A DNA stretch of 64,000 nt from Mya arenaria (taxonomy: Eukaryota > Mollusca > Bivalvia > Myida > Myidae). The notes under the pieces are model-generated. The model saw nothing but the letters and a program-made list of their open reading frames with translations. It had not been told where the DNA came from and ran no database searches. Location of the stretch: contig NC_069124.1 of NCBI RefSeq assembly GCF_026914265.1, forward strand, positions 32,325,383-32,389,382, given 5' to 3'. Both the position numbers and the translations under genes were made by a program. Shown here one piece after another: positions 22,255 through 35,119 of the stretch; position 1 is the first letter of the stretch; every line of letters starts with the position of its first letter.

Positions 22255-24455
22255 CATAATATCACTTACTATGCGCCCTCTATGGACACTTTTTAGTTCA
22301 AACTTATTTAAGTCACGCATATTATTTAAAATCAAACGCGAATTTTATCATGGTAATAATACACATGAAAAGTAAAAATGAACATGAGCGGCAATAATGC
22401 ACATGGAAAGGAAATGTCATCAAATGTATTTATACATATAAAAGGTCATATACACATGGTAGGTAAAACAAATGGAATGGAACATAGTTTCCGGAACAAT
22501 ATTTCAAGAAGATAACCTACATACATGTTTCAGTTTTGGAAAATAATCATTTAAATGACTTGTAATTACGAATAGTTCTTTACGTTTAGTTTTTATACAT
22601 GCTGTGTATGTCATAAAACTATGTACTTGTTTTTAGGCCTTTTTGAACTTGATTAACGACCAGGTTTTTATGTTATTGAATGAAAAATACAATGAATCTA
22701 TAGATCGAATCGTTTTTTAATGAAACAGTTTCGTATTTCATAAATTCCCAGTGTGTTCAGTGTCATCTTGATCTTGAAGTAGGCGAAAAGATTTACGTAT
22801 TAAATCTCAATATCAAACAGAAAATTGCCCTTCTTGTATTCAATTCAAACGCGGTATTTGTATAAGACATTCCAAGTGTTTGTCCAATTATAACATTCGG
22901 TGCACTCAGCCAAAGTGTTATTGACTAAATACACAATCTCTGCATTTTTTGAAAGTTCTAATACAAATGACTGTCAAAGGTGCCGATGTGAAGGTTGAAA
23001 TTAATTTTTAAAAATTTCCCAGATGCAGATATTTGAAAAAGTTATTTTGAAGACGTAATTAAAGCGATTCACGAAGCGAGCATTTTAATGATCATAATAT
23101 AAAACCGTATACGTATGTGTGTATGTTTTACATGTTTATCTTGGTCATTTCCGGTTCTTTATTTCATTTGCACATCTACTTTAACTCCATTGTAATTATT
23201 TTTCATTTGAAGGTGAACCCGTGGATAAAGAGTACACATGTAACCGTGCTTTTTCAACTTCTGAGAAAGGTAACACATTTTCATTATTAAAAACTTATAT
23301 ATTCTATGTATACTAGCTTGTCAAAAATATCAACATCGATTTTTATTTAAAGTTCTAACATTGAAATATAACTTCCTTTAAATGGTTGCATAAATCTCAA
23401 GGCATTTCATTCAATAGCAGAGCATGTAAATTTGTTAATCATAAAATATGACACCGAGGTCATGAACGAAGTCAATGTTATTAAGTGTAGATAAGGAAAT
23501 GTGCTTAGTTGAGATCATATTGCGCTTCAAATATCAAATATTTCAAGTTTGTACGAATTTATACTGAATATTATAATAATGTTTTAAGTTTTAATCAAAT
23601 CTGAAGCAATATTTGATTATCTTAATCATTTATTATATGATGGCAGGATGGTGTCAATGCTAAGAAGGGTGCTACCAAAAAGCAGCACCCTGCAGCACCC
23701 TTCTTAAACTATTTGGTCAAGCACTTCTTACCTTCTTTGAATAAAACAATGGCTTGTCAGTTCCAAAAAATACATTTATAGATGCCATGAAAGAAAGCAA
23801 AGAAAAAGCAGCAAAATGTGTGCTTTATATATATAAAAAAAAATTATCATTGTGATGACCAAATGTTGAAATTTCTTTGGTTGCGAAGTTACTGTCATGT
23901 GTTGAAAATTCTGGAGCTTTCGTACACATGCGATATTGAGATAGCGTTTAAGGATACAAGGTGGTTGATGTGCGCACAATATTGTATTTAAGAACATATT
24001 TAAAATGCCGTAATAAAAACTTGTCAGTTAAAACGTATTTGAGAACGTCGTAAACAATGCACAATAACTAATCAATTATTTTAATTAAGATTTGATCTTT
24101 TTAAAGAGGAAGTAAACCGATATATTGAAGCTAACCAATCGAAGGTAACGAAGCCAAGTTCAGAATGCCGAACAAATTGGTCATTCAAATATTTAATGCT
24201 GACACTTCCTTGAAAAAAATCTAAAAATATTGAATTTGGAAAGCACAATGTTTTAGTATATAATAAGCGGGTATCCAAAAGATATTTCATTCACTTGCAG
24301 GACTTGGTACGGTATATTTCATGAATGATCAGTAAGTGTTCTCTTTTTAAAAGACTATATATTTGTTTTGATTAATTGATTGATTGAATTCAATTTGATT
24401 AATTGATTGATTGATCGATTGATTGATTATTTGTTTGTTTGTTTGACTGATCAAT

Positions 24456-24490
<35 letters not shown>

Positions 24491-25390
24491 TTATTTATTT
24501 ATTTATTTTTTTATTTATTTATTTATTATTTTATTTATTATTGATTGATTGACTGATTCATTCATTGATTTATTGATTGATATAATGAGTCAATTTATTC
24601 AATTTATCCATTAAGTTACTTTATCATTTACTATTTCTTAATTTCAATATTTCTTTGTTCGTAGAGTGGTGCCTTTAATTATGTATGTAATTACGTCAAG
24701 GCGAATAGTAGGACTTTAGTGGAGTAATTTTTTTTACTTAATAAAAAGCTATTGCATAAGTTTAAGATATGCAAACAGTTCTACGTGGTTAAATCAGATT
24801 CGATTTTTTCTGATTAATCAAAGCGATTCAAAGCTAATTAACGTTTATTAAACTGTTAAAATAGCATTTTTAACGTTACATATTAACACTCTTTCTTTTA
24901 TTTTACTAAAACAAAATCATTTTGTCAATAATTGCCCAATTCATTTTCGATTAAATGTCTGACAATAAAATAATTAGTAAATGAAAATGACAAAACTCAT
25001 AAATAATGTAAATAAGCTGTTATTTATGGACTTATTATAAACAGTGTATTTTAGAGGACTTGAACGAACGGAATGGAAGTGAAAATCACATGTTTAGTGA
25101 GAAATAAATAATAAATGGCATTTTATAAACTATATACTTGTTTTAAAGTGAAAAAAAGGATAAATGGTCATGTTCACAATCTGGACTTTCATTTCTGATA
25201 TACGAACAGGTTATGTATTTAAGGCGATATATGTTATACAAGCCTTAATAAAATGTCTATTCTGTTCTCTTCTGATTGATGTTATAATGTCTTAAACATA
25301 AAGCCCCCCACTAATGATTATATGTTTGATTGAAGTAAAAATATGGACATGGACTAGATGAAATAATTCAAAAAAAAACAATTAAACAAG
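22255..25390. other. Upstream flank of CHS B
   Basis: No gene seen. It contains a small perfect hairpin (arms 23662-23673 and 23694-23705, AAGAAGGGTGCT) and the simple-repeat tract listed separately. Similarity to unit A is visible at 22720-23250 and 25030-25350. Confidence 0.5.
24370..24600 (+). repeat. ATTG / ATTT tetranucleotide tract
   Basis: Runs of TTGA/ATTG, then (TTTA)n with interruptions, then TTGA again. It is a compound microsatellite with no counterpart in unit A. Confidence 0.9.
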
Positions 25391-28300
25391 ATGCTTTTGA
25401 CTAAATTTAGAATCCGAGAGATGCAAACTCAGCAACGAATGGGGGAGGCTCCTTCCGGTCAATCGCGTCAGACCGGTCAGCGGCAGCCCCCTTCTGGTCG
25501 GTCGACGCCGCGGAGCACGCTGAGAAAGAGTGGCGATGAGGGAAGTCCGCTCCCCGAAAGCGCTTGTGTTAACATAGGCCCTAAAGTAGAAAAAGATGAC
25601 TTGCAGGGGATATCAGAAATACGGTAATACATTTGCTTTCATTCTGTTATTGCATTTTGTTCCTCATATTGGAATACCATATATAAACGTGTCATGGCAA
25701 CCAAAAGGGAGAATACAATAACCTAAGCTTAGTGATAAAAGGTGTTTGTTTTTGAGCTCTCATTATCTTAAAGTGACACTCTTATTTAAAATCAATACAT
25801 ACACATGTATAACACACATCAATATTGACTGATAAACCTTTTACTATTTACTAAATAAGGCATTTTAGGAAAAAAATAATTACTGGTAACAAGATTGTTA
25901 CCGTGTATTTAATAGCAGTAAGCGGAAAAAATATTAAATGATTGGTGAATGCTAAAAGATTTACTGTGATCTACTATAGAGTCTATAGTCTCATAAGGTA
26001 GAAATACCGTGTTTTATGATAATTTCTGAAATTAAACTCGGTATCCTTCATAAGAACCATTGTTTTCGACATTTATTCATCCGTTTTTTAGTATTAAAAC
26101 AATACCATTAATTGTGGTAAATCTTATCTGTGAGTGACAGTACATCTTTAATTTTTAGGAATCTTCCAAAGAAACTAAGAAAAAGGAAAACAAGTCCTCC
26201 GTCTTCGATGTCATATTTTTTAAAAATGTGCAGAGTTGTGCTCTTTATTGTTTTGACGCTATTGCTGCTTTCGTGCGGCATACTGCACAAGCTTTACTTC
26301 TTGACCCTTCTGAATAATCTCTCTGAGAAACTGCATGCTCCAGTCCATAGCGATTTGGTATGATTTTAAATTCAAGCAGTTAAGGCTTATATAACATTAA
26401 AAAATTAACATAATCATATTAACAAAATTAAGATAAGCTACTTGAAATATGTGTTTGGTAAAGGAAATTGTTCGAAACTAGTAATTAAGGACTCATGTAT
26501 GTTATTTCAAAACATATATTCATAAATTGTCCATATATGGTTATACATGATTTCATCGTAAATGTACGTCCTGAAATCCCTATTTTACACTGCAGGACTG
26601 TGTAAAAAGAATTAATGTATGTTAGTCCACTTTAATTCACGAGCCAACTTAGGTTAAATAATTCTTTTATTTTCTAAGTAATATTTATAAACCAACGACT
26701 ACCTGCATTTAGTTCAGATTCATTTGCAAAAGATGCTAAAAATAAGTAATCAAATCCTTGTTATAAGTTCAATTTCTTTTTTAGTCGAAAGTTGAAAACA
26801 AGAAAAGTCAAGCAATTTCAATTCTCGTGTGCATTGCATTTGTTGAATTCTGCACATCTCTTGTTACTCTTTGGAGAGTTGTTTTCCAAGATCAGAAGAC
26901 TAATTGGACACGACAACACTTAGTGGTATGTCTTTCCTAAATCGATTGTTTTTGTTGTATATGAATTAAATGTTTTAATGAAAAGATAATTATGACGCTC
27001 GTATTAATAATATGTTCGAGTTTAATATACATACTAGTTCATATAATGTATGTAAATTGACTTAACTTATCAACATATGCAGTTTAAGTCAATGGAGATA
27101 AAGCCCTGGTACATTTGTATGACCATTTCAGACAGCTATCCAGCAGGCCGTGAGCACTATTGGAGAGGTATATTTGATCATCTATGCCCTTCCATTACTG
27201 GGCAGTTTGAGGGCATGTTTAGTTGTAACAGTTCTACCACTTATGTCAAGCATATGCAAGTTCGTGAGCACAATTGGTCGGCTCAGGGTCAAGCGATGTA
27301 TTAGAAAAGGTTCTTTACTCAAACTTTGTGTAGCGGGTTTCCCGGTTTTGGCACTGGCAGGGAGTGTTTTCTTATTCATGAATGGGCTAATACCATTTGA
27401 CAGAGACTTGCACCTAAAATGGGCGTTACCAACTCTTTAAATGTGTAAGTCAGTATGCTATTTGGATAATTTTCTTTGCTGAAGAAGAACTGCAAATGTT
27501 CCAAAACAAACAACAGGTGAACCAGATTCCCATTCGGAGACAAGTGAATCTAAAATAGAAGAAAAACAGTACAAGACAGAACATAAACAAGAATTTATTC
27601 AATTAACTGTTCGTTGGTTAATATGTTTATTGTTTATCATTTCGATAGTGTTGAATTTAAATATAAAACTAATAGGAATAGTCGACAAACAGAAAAATTC
27701 TGAATCATCTCTGACAAACGAGAACATCGAATCTTTAGCGTACAATTCAACAACAAATTCCACACTCGTACCACAACAGGAGAATGGAAATGTGACATTA
27801 GATTCTACGAATGCTTTTTACCCAATTTTCAAACAATTGATGGAGTTGCTGTTGTTAGTCTTTCGTGCAATAACTTTCCTGAGAGTTTCGAGCACATGGC
27901 CGGAATAAGCCTGACATGTTTTATATCTGAAACAATGAAATTGAGTTTTTCATCGCTTGTTGGGCTTTGGCTTGGATTGCTGTTATCACCTTAACGTGGT
28001 ACATTTGGGTTCCTCGGGTCGAGAGAATGGCAAAACTGGAGAGGTAAGTTTTTGTTATATTACTATTCTACAGACGCATGTAAGAAGATTGTGAGTATCA
28101 ATATGATATATTTACATCTAAAGTTGTCCTTTTCTCAGTCGAATTATGTTCACGGTAATAAAACATATTTCTTAAATGTTTATTAAAGATTACACGCAAA
28201 TCAACACATATAAACTTTTTAAAGTTTGAATATGTTAATGACAACGTCGAATTTTACGTTTCATTTCAGGTTGTTTTCCGGCAGTTTTTACCATTTCTTC

Positions 28301-31300
28301 TTCCCTGATTTGAATATGTTCCTTCAAAGGAGAAATGACCATCAAATTGGAGCAACACACAAACAATGTACAATCGAGTGACGTTCCAAAAGTTATTATC
28401 TGCGTAACAATGTGGCACGAAACATGCCAAGAAATGTGTCAGCTTCTAAAGTCTATTTGCAGGTTTGATAACTTTAACCTGCCCTTTTCATTTGATTTTG
28501 CCGTGCTTATTGTCGCGGGAAATTGAAATGTTTCTTTAATCAGATATCGTTTCAAAAGTAACGAAGCATGCTGCATAATATTTATTTTGAGAAAGTCAAG
28601 ATATCTCGTTTCGCTTTTTCCAGTATTTTATTCATGTTTTGAGAACAACGTTTAAAGTTATAGAATTCGATCAAAATTTTGGAGTAATGTTATTTTGAAA
28701 TATAATTTTTGACCATTTATACACCTTTTATCAACTAATGGCTTACCGTTACGAGTCCAGAGGTCTTTATTTATAAACTGCCTGATTATTCAATACCAGA
28801 TTTGATGCATGCACTGTTATTGAGTAGCATAAAAATTCAATCTATTTTTCTATTGACGCATTTTTCAGATTAGATCTGCATTTATCAATTCGAGAGGAAG
28901 CTGACACTGTAGGAGAGGACGGAATCGGGACAGAAGACGGAAAACAAAACGCTGAAAAGAAAACACAAGACCCTGATAAAATTCAAATTGAGGGTAAGTA
29001 TATTCCATAAAGTCTTCAATGAATCCGTTTATTTTGTTATTGTTTCATGTAAATGATATTCAATGAAAACTTTTTGTTATTTCAGTTCAAATAGTATTTG
29101 AAGATGCATTTTGCTCAACAAAAAACGGTCGTGAGGTTAATGAATATCTGCTCCAGTTTATGTCATGTTTGCAAAAGGCTGTTGGGTATGTAGTTTGCAT
29201 TACTTGCGTGTTTTAAATTAAAGGACTGTACACCAGATTGGCACCAACAAAAGTTTTCCGTAACGAATCTCAGGACAATTATTTAATAAAATGTTATACT
29301 CTTTGATATCATAATTATAAAAAAAATACCAAAATGTAAAATAAAAACCGAGTCGGCGACCGGTTCGAACCGGTGTCGCCAAATTGCAGTCCAGCGTTGT
29401 ATCCACTGTGCAACGAAGGCCTACCCTAACCCGTTGGAATATGTAAGGTATATACCTAACTTGGTTATATCACGTTATAACATCGACTAGCCAATTACGC
29501 ATCAGGAATGAATTATACTAGTTAGACATACCTTTTAATCATTTTTAATAGACACATACGAAAAAACTGCAATTTTTTTAATTAATTGTAAACTATGTGG
29601 TACTTCAGTTAGTAAGTTTCAATGCATTGTACACATCCTTACCAAGTTTATGTCAGTTTTCGACAATTTTCTCTTTTCTCGTTTTTTATCATACGGAGTA
29701 CAGCCCCTTTAAGAAGTGGGTTTTTTGTTGACATATTTTCAGTAAATATGCTTGTTAGTTTTCAAACATATAAGATGCTGAAAGTAATGCCGGTTATATT
29801 TGTTTGCATCTTCCATTAACGAAATTTAGCGTTGCGGCTTCCGATTACCTTTAGCAAGCGTATCACAACGTAGAAAATTATTTCGTATAAATCATATTTC
29901 TACGAGAAGATCCGTGTTAAAAGTCAAGGAGCTCGTGAAGTGGAATAAAACATTCCAAAGGAAAGTGGTTCAGACCCCTTATGGTGGACAATTCGTTCTA
30001 CAACTCCCAGGCGGTACACAAATGACGGTGCATTTGAAGGATAAGAAAAAGATAAGGGCCCGAAAACGATGGTCGCAGGTAACAACCGTCATTTCCGACA
30101 TGAGTTGTAAACAATTTATTTACATCGATCATAAGTGCATGTGTCCGTGTGCTTGTGCGTGTATTTTTGAACATACAAGAGTGGGTGCGGTAGCGTTGTG
30201 TTGTTTACGTCTGGTTTGGACGTTTATTTTGCATTTGTTATTGAATCGTTGTGTCACGTTACGAGAGAATGAGCAGTTTATGGCTACCTGGCTTTACTAT
30301 CAATTGGAATTGTCTTGTCCCTGTAGTTTCCAATGTAGTAATAGCTTAATTGTAATAGTAATTGTGTCAGGCTGTTTCAACAAGTATAATAACCTTCATA
30401 TCTATCATCTATCATACGCATTCAAACATTTTAGTTGGAAAACATATAAGAACAATTTACCAGTCTTTTTTCTGAGTTGTTTTCTCTTGTATTTAATTTC
30501 CATTTAACGTTTTCTTGTTTCATTACAGGTGATGTTTGTACTATTGTTTGTTGTACAAAATGGGAAAGACCTATCCAGATACAATTAAAGACGAGGCAAG
30601 CCTTTTTTTGTTTATCCTTTAAACCGTTTGGGGTTTTATTTATAAAAAAAAATCAAAGAAAACTTAGTCAATCATGACATTCACCTATTAAATAGGGTGC
30701 AATATTGTGTGACCTTTAAAATCAACGGTATTTTTTTTTAATTCAATTTGCGACGTAATTTATGATAACTCTTATTCGTTAAACAGCTGAAAAAGACATT
30801 CATTCTAACCCTTGACGATGATGTAGACTTTGAACCGAAGTCAGTTCTACGAATGATGGATCGAATGAAGATGAACAACCGTGTCGAAGCAGTTTGTGGC
30901 AGGATTCACCCAATAGGATCAGTACTTAACAACTATTGACATATTACAACTTCATTGATTAGTACATAACATTTAGTTTAAAAATGCAATTCAAAACGCT
31001 GCCTTAATTTTATTGTATGTGTATAGCTTATTTTACAGAAGTTTTCTGTGTAACATTTTATGTCTTTATTCACATTCAATAATTATTCACTTCAGGTCCA
31101 ATGGTGTGGTACCAACAATTCGAATATGCAGTCGGCCACTGGCTTCAAAAGGCATGCGAACATATCTTCGGTTCTGTGCTATGTTGCCCTGGATGCTTTT
31201 CTATCTTTCGAGCTTCTGCCCTAGTTGACGATAACGTACACTAAAGAGCCAGAGGAGGGAAAACACCTTGTGCAGTTTGAACAAGGCGAGGATAGGTGGC

Positions 31301-32937
31301 TTTGTACTCTTCTCATTAAACGAGGATACAAGATAGACTACTCTGCAGCCGCAGATGCAAAAACTTTTGCGCCAGAAAACTTGTGGGATTTTTTGTACAA
31401 CGACGGCGCTGGTCACCATCAACAATGGCAAATATGATTGACTTGGTCCTTTGTTGGAAACAAATAGTCCAAAACAACAGAGAAATCAACCATTTCTTTA
31501 TGCTTTATCAATTAGTACTGGATGTAACAAGTGTATTAGCTCCTGGAACTGTCCTTGTTATGATAGCAGGGTCATTTAGTTCAGTATTAAGTTTGAAGCC
31601 ATGGAATGCATTTTTCGTAGCCGTGACTCCGGTAGTTTTGTTCGCAGTGTTATACCTGACAGTAACTCAGAAAAAGCAACTCCTTGTTGCCGCAATACTA
31701 AGCACAGCATATACGTTTGTAATGGTTATTGTGATGATTTTAAACATTGTGAGCGAGACAGTTCTTTCTCCAAGCGTGATTTTCCTTATATTTGTTGGAG
31801 CAGTATTTTTAATATCGGCCTTGCTTCACCCTCAAGAATTCACATGTCTCCTTCCTGGCTTACTATATTACGTTTCTGTGCCTTCTACATTTATTTTATG
31901 ACTGTTTTTTATATGTGCAATTTACATGACATTAGTTGGGGAACTCGAGAATTCAAATCTCCATTATCCCAATCGGAAGGAGAGAGTACAAATAAGAAAT
32001 CGTTTATGCGTTTGCTTCTCACTCTTGTTCAACATTACCTGCAAACAAAACTCGCTGAAATCAACTCCAATGGTTCAATTTTAGAACGCATTGAAAGACA
32101 ACAAAGCGAACAACACGTGGAAATGACAAATCATGAAGACGATAGCTACTGGATAGGAGCACAATTAACAGACTCAAAACATAAGTTTAAAAAATATTTA
32201 CTCAGCAAAGATGAGAACACATTTTGGACATATACAATTCAAAAATATTTGAAGCCACTTGAAAACAATAAGAAACTCCAAGAAAAATTTAATCGTGAAT
32301 TAATTTCGTTGAGGAACAACTGTGTGTACGGTTTCTTTATGTTGAACTTTATGCTAGCATTAGCACTGTTGCAATACAAGTAAGCAAAGAAAGTTTAAAT
32401 GGGTTTTATATCGCGGGGAAATATGAACCATTATCAGTAACTTTCCTGTCTATTTTTGCAATTTTACTTTTGACCCAATTCATTTTTATGCTTTCCCATC
32501 GATGGAGAACTTTCTGCCATTTTATTTCGAGCACCAAGGTCTTTGAGTGCTTCTGTTCAAGACGAAAAAAGACTAAAGCGCAAGAATTTCAAGAACACTT
32601 GAAGGAGATTGAGCATGATTTGGAGGAAGATGAAGAAGCAGATGATCCCCCGCTTAATAATATGAATGAGCCTGATGTTGATTATGACGAATTTGATTGC
32701 GAAATATTTCTGATACGGCATCTTTTTCACCAAGTAAACCAAACGCAAGAACATTCAATATTTACCGTCACAGGATACAGACTGTGCGCAATAAAAAAAC
32801 TACATAGACAGCCGATTGATGAATGTTTGTATCATCTTGACCATGGTCGTGTTGATGGATCTTTTTTACGACCTGGAGTTAAATACCCTAGCAACATTTT
32901 TCATGACGACAGAAGAGGTGGTGAGCTGAAAGAGTGA
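25391..32937 (+). pseudogene. Chitin synthase, copy B, pseudogene
   Basis: Exon equivalents in order: 25391-25623, 26159-26357, 26785-26925, 27132-28043, 28270-28462, 28869-28993, 29086-29185, about 29929-30078, 30529-30595, 30787-30921, 31096-32937. The early exons are open, but exon 4 has a TAA at 27438-27440 and then a deletion of about 140 bp near 27853 that removes a conserved hydrophobic segment. Further lesions compared with copy A: a length change of 5 nt near 28345-28385, 2 bp missing in exon 9, one base missing at the exon 10 donor, 11 bp missing at about 31238, one base missing at about 31393 (breaking QRRRW), one near 31897, and indels near 32373. DGD is DDD here. The tail after 32580 is open and acidic and ends at TGA 32935-32937. 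It cannot encode a working enzyme. Confidence 0.92.
29218..29712 (-). mobile_element. TTAA-ended element carrying an internal tRNA-like promoter
   Basis: The ends are imperfect inverted repeats of about 15 bp: TTAAAGGACTGTAC at 29218-29231 and the complement of GTACAGCCCCTTTAA ending at 29712. On the minus strand, a tRNA-like block lies at about 29430-29351 with A-box-like TTGCACAGTGG and a clear B-box GGTTCGAACC. The element sits in the intron between exons 7 and 8 of CHS B and is absent from the same intron in A and C, so it inserted after the split. A related copy starts at 42277. It could be a SINE with TIR-like ends, or a MITE that captured a tRNA. Confidence 0.65.
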
Positions 32938-33201
32938 TAATGAAGTCCGCTTTAAAGTAACATAATACAGTCAACTGATACTATCTTTGTAATGTTCCAT
33001 GTTTTTAATTGTACACGTGTTTGTTAAGAAATACATTTAATCGTATTTAAAAATTAAATAAGTGGTTTTATGGCCGAGTATTGTCTGTTGTACCGACCGT
33101 ACATATGTCATAAAAGAAATGTGTTAAACGGATAATAGGAAAATAAAATATTTTAATTGACTTTTTAATTATTGTATAATTGTTAATACATGACTGTATT
33201 A

Positions 33202-33314
33202 AAGGATTGAAATTCATTTCGGGGGCATTCATACAAACACGCTTCACGGGAAATGCCATTTCGATCGGTATATTCAAGATCGCATGTATGCCCCCAAAAT
33301 GAATTTCAAGCCTT
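33202..33314. repeat. Inverted repeat, arms about 33 bp, MITE-like
   Basis: AAGGATTGAAATTCATTTCG and onward at 33202 matches the complement of the sequence ending at 33314 (AATGAATTTCAAGCCTT). The matched arms include a GGGGGCAT block and have a few mismatches; the spacer is about 45 bases. TTAA/TTATA-like bases flank it. This is likely a tiny hairpin element. Confidence 0.7.
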
Positions 33315-34104
33315 ATATTTACAATATTTGTTTTCTGCATACTTATTAAAATCCATTTTTTTCTCGAAACCTTTAAAGCATTTATTTTTTGCATACGAAT
33401 GAGAACCACGCGTCACTGTAAAAATGAATAGAACATTGAAGTACCGCCCCTTTTTAACAGCATCACTACAATGTAATTTTATCATAACGCAGAACATAGT
33501 TCTGTTTTATTGTGTCGTACTTTTATCTTTATTTTATATTTAAAATGTTAAAAAAGAAACGGCCCGACATGATTCATTTGATGACAGCTTATAACTATTT
33601 GTTTTAAAGAATTTTGACATGCTCTAGTTTTTACCAAAAGTCGACAAGTCAATGTGTACTCCCACAAAGAAAAGAAAATAGAAATGAGATTAAAGTAAAA
33701 CGAATTCATGCCATTGAAGTAAAAACAATGCGTATTGTATTGTGATAGTATGCGTTACCTTATTAAAATTCAATAAAGTCGCACTGTTCGTCTTTTGTAA
33801 GTAAACTACATAAGGGTAAATAAAAAAAAAACTTTACCACCATTCCCCTTTCATTTGTATTCCTGTCTTCTTCAACCTTCACCACGATGCGTGAACATAC
33901 TCTCAAATTAAATATAGTTTTTAGAGTAAATCAAGTTAATAAAAAGCAAACAACATAGTGCTGCCAATTTGTTTTTCCATCATTTCCATTCTTTGCCTGA
34001 AAAAAGCACAAGAAGCATACCTGAATGTGTTCTGTACGAATCACTGGCACTCTTTCCTTCCATATTTTCATTTCACAATTGATTTTAATAATAATGAACT
34101 CGTA

Positions 34105-34236
34105 TCAAGTAGAACTAATCTCTTTCTTAAATAAACAAAAACATTTTAATATTGATGTAACAAATTTGACATGTATTTGTTACATCAATATTACAATGTT
34201 TTTGTTTATTTAAGAAAAGAGATTAGTTCTACTTGA
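34105..34236. repeat. Near-perfect long hairpin, 61-nt arms, 9-nt loop
   Basis: Arm 34105-34165 (from TCAAGTAGAACTAATCTC) pairs with 34175-34236, with one mismatch and one single-base bulge. The loop is TTGACATGT. The arms are far longer and cleaner than expected by chance. Confidence 0.9.
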
Positions 34237-34298
34237 AAACTGCTCAAAATGTAAAGACATACAAATTCACCGCGACATTTGTATTGTTTTTAATGTCA

Positions 34299-34389
34299 AC
34301 ATTTGGATCACCTCGGCCATCCCATCTAAAACACCTTGGATAATACATCCAAGGTCTTTTAGATGGGATGGCCGAGGTGATCCAAATGT
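34299..34389. repeat. Near-perfect hairpin, 42-nt arms, 7-nt loop
   Basis: Arm 34299-34340 (from ACATTTGGATCACCTCGGCC) pairs with 34348-34389 with a single mismatch; the loop is TAATACA. It lies only 63 bases after the preceding hairpin and shares no sequence with it. Confidence 0.9.
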
Positions 34390-34578
34390 CCAAAGCATAT
34401 AAATTATGCGCAATTCCTGATTAAGTTTGAAAGGCCTGTATATGTTATTAGTAACAGCTTTATCTAGGCTAAGGAGCGCGTGAAATTTGATCTGCTGAGG
34501 GACGAATTATATAATGAAATTTAGCATGTAGCCCACCTAGATGTAGCCTGTGAAACAGGCGAACCCAGTGTCCCTTAG

Positions 34579-34791
34579 GTGTCAAACCGGATGGAGATGA
34601 CCACCGAACCTGAACAGCTGGTACATGAATTAGGGAACATGAGACATAGGCAATATTCCGCGAGAATCGGCCCTGCGAGAAGACACCTATTGGCCCTTAA
34701 GTTGGAAGAGCGTCACCGGCCAAGCCTCTTAGAGTTGGTCATACTAATGTTATTTACGGGGGACTGGATTCACTTACTCAATCCAGCGTAA
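34579..34791 (+). other. GC-rich ORF fragment, unidentified, possibly mobile-element debris
   Basis: A 70-codon frame (EMTTEPEQLVHELGN, then GPARRHLLALKLEERHRP) within about 34450-35120, which is GC-richer than its surroundings. Charged, protein-like composition suggests a fragment of former coding DNA. No family was recognised and there are no splice partners. It is not present in unit A. Confidence 0.25.
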
Positions 34792-35119
34792 AGCTCACAT
34801 CTTTGCAAACCCACGAGTTCCGACAGTTCGACAGCCAGGAGTGACGACATACTTGTGTAGAACGAGGGGGTACTTTCAAGCTCAACAGACCACATATATC
34901 AAATTATATACTGAGTTCAATGCACTCTCCTCCAAACACGCCAGTAATGACGCCATCACCTAGGCTGCCAATACCAAGGAGTCTTAAAGGACGGACCGGT
35001 TGTGAGCGGACCTAGCGAGGAGACGGCCACCTAGACGATATGCAGCAATAAAAGGGTAACACAGGCGGTAGTGGGAACGCCTGGCGCGATGCAAACAACT
35101 CCGGAAGAGGATAATATAA

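Larger units (their letters stand above)
32938..34578. other. Flank 3' of CHS B, rich in inverted repeats
   Basis: No gene seen. It probably starts with the 3' UTR (AATAAAAT near 33144). It holds three separate inverted repeats within 1.2 kb, listed individually. This segment does not match unit A. Confidence 0.6.

Noticed and set aside
20771-22335. Several long minus-strand open frames (60-133 codons) rich in Tyr, Thr, Ser and His
   Set aside because: They are the 23-bp minisatellite read in rotating frames; the repeat unit simply lacks stops on that strand.
29914-30507. 197-codon frame starting in CHS B exon 8
   Set aside because: Only the first 55 or so codons are the CHS exon; the rest is intron read-through after the GT donor at 30079.
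31601-32383. 260-codon frame in copy B exon 11 as an independent gene
   Set aside because: Its first part is out-of-frame shadow; only after the one-base loss near 31897 does it coincide with the CHS frame. It is a product of pseudogene frameshifts.
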